A stretch of DNA of 61,509 nt from a virus: IMG/VR virus record IMGVR_UViG_3300036766_001627, positions 1 to 61,509 of that record; one strand, given 5' to 3'. The position numbers and the translations under genes were made by a program. Under the pieces are notes generated by a model. The model was not told where the DNA came from, ran no database searches, and was given only the letters and a program-made list of their open reading frames with translations. Below are positions 32,860 to 41,096 of the stretch, in pieces. How positions within the stretch are numbered: position 1 is the first letter of the stretch; every line of letters begins with the position of its first letter.

Positions 32860-33036
32860 ATGATCGTCGCTATGCTGTTCATGTGGCGCATCAACTTGAA
32901 GAGCGAGACAGCGGCCTTCCTGGCCGTCTGCCTGCTCTGGGCATCGGCGGCCTACAATCTGATCCAGGACTTCAGGGGCAAACCAAGAAGCAGGGGCCGG
33001 ACGATCATCGACCAGAATATCGCAGTCTTTGACTAA
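32860..33036 (+). CDS. Small membrane protein (58 aa)
   Basis: ATG 32860, hydrophobic segments MIVAMLFMW and AAFLAVCLLWASAAYNLI, then a basic tail with RGKPRSRGR. Located just after the repeat array. No clear SD. Modest support from codon pattern and the TM-like stretch. Confidence 0.45.
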   Translation: MIVAMLFMWRINLKSETAAFLAVCLLWASAAYNLIQDFRGKPRSRGRTIIDQNIAVFD

Positions 33037-33057
33037 GACGGCTTTGTGGGTTAGAAT
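33029..33057 (+). promoter_or_regulatory. Sigma70-type promoter
   Basis: TTGACT, 17-nt spacer, TAGAAT; the ATG of the nuclease gene is 15 nt after the -10, with GGAG between. Confidence 0.6.
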
Positions 33058-33072
33058 GAAACCGGAGCAGAC

Positions 33073-33477
33073 ATGGGCAGAGAGACGAACCTCAACAACC
33101 TCATAATGAAGGCCCTGCGGTCGCTGGACCCGCACCGCGTCGAGAACGTCATCTCATCCGGCACGCCAGATATCGAGTTCATAGGCGGCTGGATCGAGTG
33201 CAAGGTTCTGCCGGCGTGGCCAAGGCTGCCCCACACACCAGTCCGGGTGCCCCTCTTCACGCCGCAGCAGCGCCTCTGGCTCCGCCGACGCCGGAACGCC
33301 GGCGGCAGGGCCTGGGTGGTGCTGCAGGTAGGCCGCGACTACCTGCTCATAGATGGCCGGCTGGCCGCTGATAATCTTGGGAAATTTTACCGCAAGACAC
33401 TAATCCTCATGGCCAAGGCCATGTGGACAGGTTCGATCAACGGGGCCGAACTTCTCTCCATCGTCCGACAAAAGTAG
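33073..33477 (+). CDS. VRR-NUC-like PD-(D/E)xK nuclease
   Basis: 134 aa. Nuclease core VENVISSGTPDIEFIGGWIECKVL gives D...ExK with the preceding SGTPD, typical of VRR-NUC/Holliday-junction-resolvase-like phage nucleases. TPQQRLWLRRRRNAGGRAWVVL is the following basic helix-strand. Probably trims branched DNA in replication or recombination; located between polymerase and primase genes. Confidence 0.75.
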   Translation: MGRETNLNNLIMKALRSLDPHRVENVISSGTPDIEFIGGWIECKVLPAWPRLPHTPVRVPLFTPQQRLWLRRRRNAGGRAWVVLQVGRDYLLIDGRLAADNLGKFYRKTLILMAKAMWTGSINGAELLSIVRQK

Positions 33478-33484
33478 GAGTATC

Positions 33485-33892
33485 ATGCGCGAGACCCGCT
33501 CTACAGAACGCCTCATCGGCACCTATGTCCTCGGCACTAGAACTGTCCGGCTCCTCTACGATCCAGGCCTGATCGGCGCCACGTTCGAGCCGGTGCCTGA
33601 CACGAACGGAATCCCGGAGCTGGTTGTGGGCTTCCAGACCGAGGACTGGGATGAGGTGATCGACAACCTGCTACACGAGGCCTTTGAGTTCTCGATGATG
33701 GACCTGTGCTGCACAAGCATACCTCATCCCCAGGCGAGCATGGACAGCGGCAGCTACATATTCCACATGAACCATTCGCAGTTCGCCGAGGTCACTGCCA
33801 GGGTAAGTAAGTTCCTGGCGAAGACATTACCGGACCTGAAGATGACATTTCGGAAACACTTGGTCATCAATAGGAAAATGAAGTCCCGATGA
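33485..33892 (+). CDS. Hypothetical protein with HEAFE motif
   Basis: 135 aa. Contains WDEVIDNLLHEAFEFSMMDL, an HExxE-type helix that looks like minimal metalloprotease or metal-binding motifs seen in short phage proteins, plus IFHMNHSQFAEV. No second ligand set is obvious, so enzymatic function is speculative. Overlaps the next gene (ATGA). Confidence 0.5.
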   Translation: MRETRSTERLIGTYVLGTRTVRLLYDPGLIGATFEPVPDTNGIPELVVGFQTEDWDEVIDNLLHEAFEFSMMDLCCTSIPHPQASMDSGSYIFHMNHSQFAEVTARVSKFLAKTLPDLKMTFRKHLVINRKMKSR

Positions 33893-36279
33893 GTCCTAAG
33901 TATAAAGACACCATCGAGTTCCTCATCCGCGTCCACCACGACCGCCGCTGGGTTCTGACCGCACTTCATCCCGATAACCCAAAGTCCGTCCACAGCGCCA
34001 CATTCAGCAGAGAGGGTGCTGTTCCCTGCACTCCCTGGCTTGAGAAGTGGGGCAAAGACCACAACCTCTACTACGGACTTGGCGAGGTGCTTTCTGACCT
34101 CACAAGTAAGGCGAAACGTCAAGATATCCACGCCGTCCACTACCTGCACGCAGATTTGGACCCGCGGGTCGGGGAAGAGTTACTCGCAGAGCAGGAGCGA
34201 ATAAAGAAACTCCTAACCGGCGAGGGTCGGCCCGATGTGCTACCCTCCGTGATTCCAATGCCTACCGCGATCATATGCAGCGGCAGCGGCTTCCAAGCCC
34301 TGTGGTTGCTGGACAAGCCCTTAGAAGTTGTCGGCTCAAGCGACGCGGAGCGGATCGCCAGTGCCGACGATATCGGCGGCTACAACCGGACACTGGAGCT
34401 TGCACTCGGTGGAGACCACTGCTTCGATGTTAGCCGCATCCTGAGACTCCCCGGCACCATAAACTACCCTTCTGCGAAGAAGAAGGAGCGTGGCCGCGTC
34501 GAAGCGCTTGCGGAACTTATCGAGTTCGACCCAAGCCGCGTCTACAAGATCGAGCAGTTCACGAAGACAGACGTAGAGAAGAAGAAACCCACCGATACAT
34601 CTGTTGTGATAGATGCGCGAAGAGTAGCGGACCTCGACACACTCGGTCCCAAACTGTCGGTCTCGACCAAGTGTATCATCGTGAACGGCTACGATGTCAT
34701 GGACAAGGAACTACACGGCTGGCCGCCGGATCGGTCTAAGTGGCTGTTTCGGGCCGTGTGCCAACTCCTGAGGGCAGGCGTAGAGGAGGCCGTCATCCTA
34801 GGCATCATCACCGATCCCGCCTACAAGATCAGCCAGTCCATCCTTGAGCTGCGATCCGCGGGAGCCATCCAACGGTATGCTCAGAGGCAGATAGAGCGGG
34901 CAGCGGCTGTGATGGCCGATCCGAAGTTGGACGACCTGAACAACCGATTCGCAGTCGTGGAGAGCGTGAACGGCAAGTGCAGGATCATAGAGGAGCAGTG
35001 GGACGAGTCGCTGAATCGAAGCCGCCTCGTTATGCAGACATTCGAGGACTTCCGAAATAGGTACTGCAACATCAAGATAGGTGCTGGCACCAACAGCCGG
35101 GGAGAAGAGGTTGAGATACCGATAGGACACTGGTGGTGCAGTCATCCGCAGCGTCGTCAGTACGACCGGATCATATTCTTGCCTGGTTCCCAGACGGAGA
35201 AGAGCTACAACATGTGGCGTGGCTTCGGATGCGAACCCGCGGCGGGCAACTGTGATCTCTTCCTCAGCCATATCCGTGAGAACATCTGCTGCGGCGAAGA
35301 CGCGAAATACAACTACCTCATTAGCTGGATGGCCAACGCGGTACAGAATCCCGCCAGTCCCGGCCAGGTGGCTGTCTGTATGAAGGGCGACCAGGGGACG
35401 GGCAAGGGCTTCTTCGCCCAGACGTTCGGCGGACTCTTCGGCCGTCACTTTCTGCAGGTCGTCAACGCGAAGCACCTCACCGGCAACTTCAACTCCCACC
35501 TCCGCGATGTCTGCGTCCTGTTCGCAGACGAGGCGGTCTTTGCGCCCGACCGTAGCCATGCGAGCGTGCTGAAGACACTCGTGACCGAGGAGCGGATCGT
35601 TATCGAACTGAAGGGCATCGACGCCGAGTCCTTCCCCAACTACATCCACCTCATCATGGCCAGCAACGACCACTTCGTAGTGCCCGCGGGTATAGGCGAG
35701 CGCCGATTCTTCGTCGTCGAGGTATCGAACGCCCACAAGGATGACCACACATACTTCGAGGCGATCTCTGCCCAGCTCGACAGTGGGGGCCGTGAGGCAC
35801 TTCTCCACATGCTTCAAAACATGAACCTAGAGGAATTTAACGTCCGCGACTTCCCGAAGACAAAGGAGCTACAGGGTCAGAAGAACTTCGGGATGGGCAC
35901 GGAAGATAGCTGGTTCAGTGAGAAGCTGAGAGATGGGCGACTACTTCCTGAGCACGACGAGTGGCGGACGGAGATCACGGAGGCTGAGTTCTACCACGAC
36001 TACATCCTGTTCTGCCAGTCAAGTAGTTCGTTCCGCAAGATGACGCGAGAGAATCTCCTCAATATCCTACGCAAGTACATAAGTATCGACGTATTCCGTA
36101 CCCACATGAGCATAGAGATACCTATGGCCAATGGTGAGCTGAAGATGGTACCGAGGCCTAGGATGCTACGCTTGCCCCCGCTCGCCGAGTGCAGGCGTCT
36201 CTGGACTACACGGTTCGGAGGAACCGTGGAGTGGGAACTAAGTGACAACGAGACTCTATTCGGAGAAACGCATGTCTAA
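33889..36279 (+). CDS. Primase-helicase (AEP-like primase plus SF3 helicase)
   Basis: 796 aa. N-terminal primase-like half: VHYLHADLDP (DxD metal pair), CSGSGFQALWLLDKP, FDVSRILRLPGTINYP. C-terminal SF3 helicase: Walker A GDQGTGKGFFAQTF, Walker B VCVLFADEAVF, motif C IHLIMASNDHFVVPAG and arginine finger region GERRFFVVEV. Such proteins unwind DNA and prime synthesis for a PolA-type phage polymerase. Stop overlaps the RecJ start. Confidence 0.85.
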   Translation: MSPKYKDTIEFLIRVHHDRRWVLTALHPDNPKSVHSATFSREGAVPCTPWLEKWGKDHNLYYGLGEVLSDLTSKAKRQDIHAVHYLHADLDPRVGEELLAEQERIKKLLTGEGRPDVLPSVIPMPTAIICSGSGFQALWLLDKPLEVVGSSDAERIASADDIGGYNRTLELALGGDHCFDVSRILRLPGTINYPSAKKKERGRVEALAELIEFDPSRVYKIEQFTKTDVEKKKPTDTSVVIDARRVADLDTLGPKLSVSTKCIIVNGYDVMDKELHGWPPDRSKWLFRAVCQLLRAGVEEAVILGIITDPAYKISQSILELRSAGAIQRYAQRQIERAAAVMADPKLDDLNNRFAVVESVNGKCRIIEEQWDESLNRSRLVMQTFEDFRNRYCNIKIGAGTNSRGEEVEIPIGHWWCSHPQRRQYDRIIFLPGSQTEKSYNMWRGFGCEPAAGNCDLFLSHIRENICCGEDAKYNYLISWMANAVQNPASPGQVAVCMKGDQGTGKGFFAQTFGGLFGRHFLQVVNAKHLTGNFNSHLRDVCVLFADEAVFAPDRSHASVLKTLVTEERIVIELKGIDAESFPNYIHLIMASNDHFVVPAGIGERRFFVVEVSNAHKDDHTYFEAISAQLDSGGREALLHMLQNMNLEEFNVRDFPKTKELQGQKNFGMGTEDSWFSEKLRDGRLLPEHDEWRTEITEAEFYHDYILFCQSSSSFRKMTRENLLNILRKYISIDVFRTHMSIEIPMANGELKMVPRPRMLRLPPLAECRRLWTTRFGGTVEWELSDNETLFGETHV

Positions 36280-38014
36280 GAAGTGGAAAATTCAGCCCCG
36301 CACGGAAACCGATCTGCTCAACCAGCTCCTGGTTAATCGGAGCATATCGTCAGAAGCAGCAGAGGGATTCCTCAGACCCATGTTGGCCAATCTCCTGCAT
36401 CCGCACGGCATCAGCAACATGGCCAAGGCCGCCAATCGCATCTACGCCTCTGTGAGAGCAGGCCAGAAGATCGTCCTGTACGGCGACTACGACGTGGATG
36501 GGATCACCGGCACAGCCACGCTCCTCCGCGTGATCCGGTATCTGGGCGGCAACGTAGATTTCTACATCCCAAACCGGGTAGATGAGGGCTACGGCCTCCA
36601 CGATGAATCCATCAACGCGATCATCGACGCCGGAGCCTGGCTGATCGTGAGCATAGACTGCGGCATCACAGCCGTCAGTCCCGCGATGATCGCCGCGGCC
36701 CGTGGCATCGACCTCATCATCACCGACCACCACCAGTGGAAGGACGAGCTTCCAGAGTGCTTCTGCATCGTCCACCCAAGTCTGTGCGAAGGAACATCGC
36801 GGTATGAGAATCCACATCTCTGCGGCGCGGGGGTCGCGTTTAAGCTCGCGTGGGCTTTGGGTCTCGCGGCGAGCAAAGGACCTCTCGTAAGTCACGGCTA
36901 CTCTAAACTTCTCCGCGACCTTCTGGCCCTCACTGCCCTCGGCACGATTGCTGATGTTGTTCCGCTCATCGGCGAGAACAGAGTGATTGTCAAGCACGGG
37001 CTGCATATGCTGCCGAGCACGCCCATCAGGGGCCTCAGCGCCCTTATGGAATCCGCGAAGCTCGATCCGCAGAAGGTGGATAGCGGCAACGTCGGCTTCC
37101 AACTATCACCACGATTAAATGCCGCGGGCCGCTTAGGTCACGCCGGCCTCGCTGTGAACCTCTTCATGGAAACAGAGCCGGCGAAGGCCCTCGTCTTGGC
37201 CCAGACCCTAACGGAGATGAACGAACGGAGGAAGGTGGAGGAGAAGCGGGTTGTGGGTGAGGCGGAGGAGATCGTCCTGACTTTAGGAGGAGCAGAGAAC
37301 CCAACAGATATCCTCGTCGTCGTCGGACCAAAAACTTGGCATCCCGGCGTGGTTGGTATCGTGGCCGCACGGCTGGCCGAGACGCACGAGCGGCCGGCCA
37401 TCGTGCTCGTCGAGGGCACTGAGTCCGCCGGCGGCTCCGGCCGGACCTTCGGTGGCTTCGATCTCACCGCGGCCATCGGAACATGCGCCGAACTCGTCAC
37501 CAGCTATGGCGGTCACGCAGCAGCCTGCGGCCTGAAGCTGCCCGTGGACAATGTGGGCGCGTTCCGACGTGCGATGTGTGGAGAATATCAGCGCCACCTG
37601 AAAACCTCAGTAGGGATTGCCGCGGAACTCGTCATAGATGCCGAACTGGTGCCGGACGATCTGACCGTCTCCACTGTCCTAGACCTGGAAGCTCTTGGTC
37701 CCCACGGCGCCGGCAACGCCCGGCCACTGTTCTGCCTCCGCGGCATCACCGTTGATGGTAAGAGGTCCATCGGGAAGAAAGGTGAGTACATCGTCTTCAA
37801 CGGCATCGCGGGCACGAAGACAGAACGGATCATCAAGTGCCTGTGCTTCAGGAGCGCCTGCCAGATGGCCTCGATCCCCGACGGGACTGTCATTGACGCC
37901 GTCGGCGAGTTGTCTCTGGACAAGTACGGCGGCAGCGAGAGCGTGTCGTTCTTCGTGAGGGAAGTGAGGGTCCGAGAACAAGATTCTATGTTCCAAAATC
38001 CAAAGATTTCTTGA
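36272..38014 (+). CDS. RecJ-like single-strand exonuclease (DHH family)
   Basis: 580 aa from ATG 36272 (earlier in-frame start at 36242 lies deep in the primase gene). DHH motifs: LYGDYDVDGITGTATLL, VSIDCGITAV, IITDHHQWKDELPE, VALxTIADV-like LTALGTIADVVPL, and DHHA1 part SGGSGRTFGGFDLT with YGGHAAACGLKL. C-terminal OB-like domain. 5'-3' ssDNA exonuclease for recombination or removal of primers/host DNA. Confidence 0.9.
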   Translation: MSKKWKIQPRTETDLLNQLLVNRSISSEAAEGFLRPMLANLLHPHGISNMAKAANRIYASVRAGQKIVLYGDYDVDGITGTATLLRVIRYLGGNVDFYIPNRVDEGYGLHDESINAIIDAGAWLIVSIDCGITAVSPAMIAAARGIDLIITDHHQWKDELPECFCIVHPSLCEGTSRYENPHLCGAGVAFKLAWALGLAASKGPLVSHGYSKLLRDLLALTALGTIADVVPLIGENRVIVKHGLHMLPSTPIRGLSALMESAKLDPQKVDSGNVGFQLSPRLNAAGRLGHAGLAVNLFMETEPAKALVLAQTLTEMNERRKVEEKRVVGEAEEIVLTLGGAENPTDILVVVGPKTWHPGVVGIVAARLAETHERPAIVLVEGTESAGGSGRTFGGFDLTAAIGTCAELVTSYGGHAAACGLKLPVDNVGAFRRAMCGEYQRHLKTSVGIAAELVIDAELVPDDLTVSTVLDLEALGPHGAGNARPLFCLRGITVDGKRSIGKKGEYIVFNGIAGTKTERIIKCLCFRSACQMASIPDGTVIDAVGELSLDKYGGSESVSFFVREVRVREQDSMFQNPKIS

Positions 38015-38039
38015 CAAGTCAAAGGAAGTGTGTTATATT
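38011..38039 (+). promoter_or_regulatory. Promoter fused to ATG (leaderless type)
   Basis: TTGACA, 17-nt spacer, TATATT, 6 nt, ATG 38046; begins inside the RecJ stop. Confidence 0.8.
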
Positions 38040-38045
38040 TTCTCC

Positions 38046-38579
38046 ATGAACCAAAACAAACTTTTCCCTGGAAGACCCAACTACACAGGACCAACAAGCG
38101 GGTGGTTTGGTCTTCTTCATCACGACCTTCTGTATGAAGAATCTCACGATGTGCATGAGCGTGTAGAGTACGTGAAGAAGAACAAACCAGAGCAAGAAGT
38201 TGAGACCAGACTTCACAACATGATCTTCATTGATCCTGTTCTGTGTCCTTCTGTATTGACTAACAAGGCCAAACGTGAACCGCTGTACGCCGACTACGAG
38301 GCAAAACGTAAACCGCTGTACGCCGACTACAAGGCAAAATGTGCCCTGCTGTATGCCGACTACGAGGCAAAACGTAAACCGCTGTATGCCGACTACGAGG
38401 CAAAACGTAAACCGCTAGAGGCCGACTACAAGGCAAAACGTAAACCGCTAGAGGCCGACTACAAGGCAAAATGTGCCCCGCTTGATGTCAAGATCGAACA
38501 GTATATAAGAAGTCAGATACCGGATTGTGCCTGGAACGGGACAAATTTGGTATTTGACAAACCCTTAGAAGTAAGGTAG
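38046..38579 (+). CDS. 11-residue-repeat protein, leaderless
   Basis: 177 aa from ATG 38046. Residues about 75-150 are seven tandem 11-aa repeats of the type AKRKPLYADYE, encoded by a 33-nt tandem repeat (38266-38480). Likely a charged, amphipathic helix or coiled coil. Pre-repeat part has GWFGLLHHDLLYEESHDVHER, post-repeat part CAWNGTNLVFDKPLEV. Related 11-aa repeat proteins occur in phages, function unknown. Repeat number may vary between relatives. Confidence 0.65.
   Translation: MNQNKLFPGRPNYTGPTSGWFGLLHHDLLYEESHDVHERVEYVKKNKPEQEVETRLHNMIFIDPVLCPSVLTNKAKREPLYADYEAKRKPLYADYKAKCALLYADYEAKRKPLYADYEAKRKPLEADYKAKRKPLEADYKAKCAPLDVKIEQYIRSQIPDCAWNGTNLVFDKPLEVR
38266..38480 (+). repeat. 33-bp tandem repeat array in coding sequence
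   Basis: Unit begins GCAAAACGTAAACCGCTGTA and continues to CGCCGACTACGAG; about 6.5 copies with TA/GA and TGT/CGT variation at fixed places. Confidence 0.85.
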
Positions 38580-38582
38580 AGT
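38554..38582 (+). promoter_or_regulatory. Promoter fused to ATG (leaderless type)
   Basis: TTGACA, 17-nt spacer, TAGAGT, 5 nt, ATG 38588; overlaps the 3' end of the repeat-protein gene. Confidence 0.7.
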
Positions 38583-38587
38583 ACAAC

Positions 38588-38848
38588 ATGGCACTACAGA
38601 TTGCTCCCAGAAACAAGATAGGTGTAGAGAAGCGAGGGGAGAGTGCATACTGGCCCGTCTATCGTACTGCATCTACCTCCTTCCAGAAAGGCGCTGAGAG
38701 GCCACTGGAGATCAAGCTCCTCCCCAAGCATATCGAGATCAGGGTCGTGGGCTTGAAAGAGCAAGCATATACGATGCCCTATGAAGCGATCTTGAACCAG
38801 GCAGTGGAGGCGGAAGTAAAGCACCGCATCCGAAGGAGTTCACTATGA
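38588..38848 (+). CDS. Hypothetical protein (86 aa), leaderless
   Basis: Compact beta-type protein: ESAYWPVYRTASTSF, LEIKLLPKHIEIRVVG. No family recognised. Stop overlaps the next ATG, so it leads a chain of coupled genes to 40230. Confidence 0.6.
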   Translation: MALQIAPRNKIGVEKRGESAYWPVYRTASTSFQKGAERPLEIKLLPKHIEIRVVGLKEQAYTMPYEAILNQAVEAEVKHRIRRSSL

Positions 38849-39090
38849 ACAGTTGCCGGAATGCCTTCAATCACTACGCTTTCCAGGAAGATATGTCGTC
38901 CCTGAGAGCGGGAGATGTTGTTATCTTCAACGGAGAGTTCTTCATCCGACTGAACACGGTGGACTTCCATGACCCAGTGTTTGTCCACGTCCGTACAGGA
39001 GACCTGTGCGGGGTTAATCGTGTCAGGGATGAACAGAACAACAGGTGGTTCGCTCGGGCGTGGGGAGAACTCAGCTTTAAATTCACATGA
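38845..39090 (+). CDS. Hypothetical protein (81 aa)
   Basis: ATGA overlap with both neighbours. Contains LRAGDVVIFNGEFFIRLNTVDF, an SH3-like beta pattern. No family recognised. Confidence 0.6.
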   Translation: MNSCRNAFNHYAFQEDMSSLRAGDVVIFNGEFFIRLNTVDFHDPVFVHVRTGDLCGVNRVRDEQNNRWFARAWGELSFKFT

Positions 39091-39374
39091 TAGGTTTTAA
39101 CATGGACACCCTATATGCCCGCCTCAGCGATGCCCGTATCTTCACCTGCACATCAGGCTGCTACTTCGTCGGCGCCTTCCTGCTGGAAGAAGATGTCTAC
39201 GTGGTCTACAGAGGAACAAACAGAGTGGATTGCCTGACGACAATCCTCAGTTTCGTCGGAACACCGGCGCCGCGAGAGCTGCGTAGAGACATGATGGCCG
39301 GCAGCTACGACCCCAAACCCGAAGACTGGGAATCCGAGCACCTGCTCGGGTCTCCGAAGAAAGAGAAGATATGA
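39087..39374 (+). CDS. Hypothetical protein (95 aa)
   Basis: ATG 39087 in an ATGA overlap (ATG 39102 is an alternative). Contains IFTCTSGCYFVGAFLLEEDVY and a charged tail with KPEDWESEHLLG. No family recognised; overlaps the lipoprotein gene by ATGA. Confidence 0.55.
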   Translation: MIGFNMDTLYARLSDARIFTCTSGCYFVGAFLLEEDVYVVYRGTNRVDCLTTILSFVGTPAPRELRRDMMAGSYDPKPEDWESEHLLGSPKKEKI

Positions 39375-39970
39375 AATTGGAGAAGATCATCGCTACGATC
39401 TGGATCACCGCGACTATCTTGGCAATTCTGCTAGCCACTGTCGTCTTGGGTGGATGCGCCGCCGGCCCCGGTACGGGTGTACCGGACAGCATCCCGCTCA
39501 TCGGCGGGACCGTCTATAAGGCGCAAGCCCATGTCGATAGCGCGGAACGGCTCGTGAAGGCGGCTGAGCCGGAGAGCAATATTACTGGAAAGAAACTTCT
39601 GGAAGCGGCCTCTGCCGAGCACGGGGCCGCGGGGGTCGAGCTGAAGATCGCGGAGACGCAGCTTGCGACCGCGGAGGCCGAGAGAACCAGAGTTGAGAAG
39701 AAGTACGGGATCGTAGCGGATGAGTTGACAAAGGTTAAGGCTGGCTGGGGGTACAGGCTGCAGGTCCTCGTCGCCCGCCTGTTCTGGATCATCGTGATCC
39801 TCGTCGGCCTCCACTACATAGGCGGCGCGGCGGCCCTGTTCATCCCAGGACCCTTCGGTGCCGGCCTCTCAGTCATCTCCCGCCTCGTGAATCCTGGGGC
39901 CTGGGCCTCAACTATCTTCGACAACTTGCACTTCCGCGGCAAGACACCTAGTGCGACGCCTATACAATGA
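39371..39970 (+). CDS. Lipoprotein with C-terminal TM segment; candidate unimolecular spanin
   Basis: 199 aa. N-terminal signal (IWITATILAILLATVV) ends in a lipobox LGGC, so Cys28 would be lipidated. A periplasmic helical region follows (about residues 45-125, Ala/Glu-rich coiled coil), then a TM helix (LFWIIVILVGLHYIGGAAALF) and a short tail. Lipobox plus C-terminal TM is the architecture of T1-type u-spanins that fuse inner and outer membranes at lysis. The extra 35-residue tail after the TM is atypical. Confidence 0.5.
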   Translation: MKLEKIIATIWITATILAILLATVVLGGCAAGPGTGVPDSIPLIGGTVYKAQAHVDSAERLVKAAEPESNITGKKLLEAASAEHGAAGVELKIAETQLATAEAERTRVEKKYGIVADELTKVKAGWGYRLQVLVARLFWIIVILVGLHYIGGAAALFIPGPFGAGLSVISRLVNPGAWASTIFDNLHFRGKTPSATPIQ

Positions 39971-40230
39971 GCTGGATCGGATCAAAACTTCACTGGTTCG
40001 CCGGATGCCGTTTCGACTATCGTCGCATCCCGCCCAATCCCGCGTCCGGCCGGATCGGCGACTGCATCCGCCGATGCCGAATCTGTGGAAGAACCCAGAT
40101 CGGCTTCAGATCGCACAACACGCCGGCCTCTCAAGGCCAGACATTCTGGCCCCGTATCACCCTGCACGGTGACATATCGGCTGATATCTGGGCCGAGTTG
40201 ACTCAGCCGCAAGCCGGACCTAAGATATGA
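39967..40230 (+). CDS. Small zinc-knuckle-like protein
   Basis: 87 aa, ATGA overlap with preceding gene. Trp/Arg-rich; CIRRCRICGRTQIG gives a CxxxC/CxxC pattern that might bind zinc. No family recognised. Its 3' end carries the promoter of the next gene. Confidence 0.5.
   Translation: MSWIGSKLHWFAGCRFDYRRIPPNPASGRIGDCIRRCRICGRTQIGFRSHNTPASQGQTFWPRITLHGDISADIWAELTQPQAGPKI
40198..40226 (+). promoter_or_regulatory. Promoter fused to start codon (leaderless type)
   Basis: TTGACT, 17-nt spacer, TAAGAT. Six nt later is GTG 40233, in frame with ATG 40227, suggesting that a leaderless product starts two codons downstream. Confidence 0.55.
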
Positions 40231-40514
40231 ATGTGGACGAAAACTTTTTTCTCTTAGGCCTAACCATAGGAGCACTCATCATGGGACTCGGACTCACGCC
40301 ACTTGTTACCAGGTTCCGAAACATCGTCGTCGGCTTCCAGAACACGATCTCCACGCAGGCAATGGAAGTTCAGACCTTGAATACCAAAGTCGATGACCTC
40401 ACAGCACAGCTCGCGGCCGCAGTGGCTGCTGCCGCGGACCCGGCCGATGTCCAGGCCGCCGCGGACCTTACGGCCTTAGCCGATGCGGTCGAGACCGGAA
40501 ATCCTATACCGTAA
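40227..40514 (+). CDS. Small membrane protein with helical tail, paralogue 1
   Basis: 95 aa (ATG 40227 by overlap, or GTG 40233 if leaderless). TM helix FFLLGLTIGALIMGLGLTPLV, then a coiled coil (VQTLNTKVDDLTAQLAAAVA) and an acidic Ala-rich end with ALADAVETGNPIP. The next gene has the same layout: TM with G..MGLGL.P(L/V)V, helical middle, ending (E)(T/N)(G/A)(N)(P/L)(I/P)P. One of the two could be a holin or a membrane anchor. Confidence 0.6.
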   Translation: MNVDENFFLLGLTIGALIMGLGLTPLVTRFRNIVVGFQNTISTQAMEVQTLNTKVDDLTAQLAAAVAAAADPADVQAAADLTALADAVETGNPIP

Positions 40515-40523
40515 GGAGGCAAA

Positions 40524-40820
40524 TTGCCACTCGGCGACACGATCTTCGACAATGTTATCTCGTTCCTGGATGATCCGAGTGCCGACAAGGACTCGTTCAT
40601 CCGCGGTTTCATACTAGGAGGCGCTGTTATGGCCCTTGGACTCAAACCAGTAGTGGATCAGGTGAAAACGATATTCGCTAACAAGGACGCGACGATCCAG
40701 CAGCTCAGCGACCGTCTGGCGACAGCCAACGCGAACGCGATCCTGCCCGTGGATCAAGCAGCGTTTGACGAACTCGTCACGGCGGTTGCTGTCGAGAACG
40801 CCCTGCCGCCGGTACCATGA
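40524..40820 (+). CDS. Small membrane protein with helical tail, paralogue 2
   Basis: 98 aa from TTG 40524 (AAGGAGG 6 nt upstream decides this rare start). TM-like FIRGFILGGAVMALGLKPVV, then a helix (IQQLSDRLATANANA). Tandem divergent duplicate of the preceding gene. Confidence 0.6.
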   Translation: MPLGDTIFDNVISFLDDPSADKDSFIRGFILGGAVMALGLKPVVDQVKTIFANKDATIQQLSDRLATANANAILPVDQAAFDELVTAVAVENALPPVP

Positions 40821-41001
40821 ACGGCAAAGGATCATCCCGGCGCCCGATGCAGATCAGCCGAGAGGAGTTCGACCGGCGTTGGTCGAAGATTTTTCTGACA
40901 ACGCAGAAAAGCATAGAACGGAAGCACCGGACCTCATCTTCTGCATCACGGCCGCGATCATCGTAGCGGCCATGATCCTGCTCGTTCTGTCTACGGGTTG
41001 A
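40817..41001 (+). pseudogene. Frameshifted small membrane protein gene (or programmed slip)
   Basis: From ATG 40817 the frame encodes MNGKGSSRRPMQISREEFD then RRWSKIF, a pattern typical of small phage proteins, but then loses coding character. The -1 frame after a run of five T (ATTTTTC at about 40890) reads SDNAEKHRTEAPDLIFCITA and continues to the TM helix IIVAAMILLVLSTG, with stop at 41001. Six T would make one continuous protein of about 61 aa. Explanations: sequencing/assembly error in a homopolymer, a true frameshift, or ribosomal slippage. Confidence 0.5.
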
Positions 41002-41026
41002 TTGGAGAGCAATCCTGCTCTATAAT
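40998..41026 (+). promoter_or_regulatory. Sigma70-type promoter for the fibre operon
   Basis: TTGATT, 17-nt spacer, TATAAT, directly after the preceding stop. Gives a leader of about 64 nt before the fibre gene. Confidence 0.65.
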
Positions 41027-41090
41027 GAGCACGTAACGGTGCTCTCTCCCCGGCCGGCCCGCAGCATTCTGCGCGGGCCGGTTCTATAGG
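41027..41090 (+). promoter_or_regulatory. Structured leader with two hairpins
   Basis: GAGCAC/GTGCTC (41027-41044) and CCGGCCCGC/GCGGGCCGG (41054-41081). The second is followed by TTCTAT, too poor in T for a strong terminator; may be an attenuator or mRNA stabiliser ahead of the fibre gene. Confidence 0.5.
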
Positions 41091-41096
41091 TGCTAT

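Noticed and set aside
32573-33036. Long plus-strand ORFs running through the GT-rich array
   Set aside because: All three frames are open because the repeat lacks stops; the peptides are translations of the repeat (e.g. LSAIERLQRGFQS) with no starts or family likeness.
34798-35817. 339-aa antisense ORF over the primase-helicase gene
   Set aside because: The sense frame has full AEP and SF3 motifs; the reverse frame has no SD or domain.
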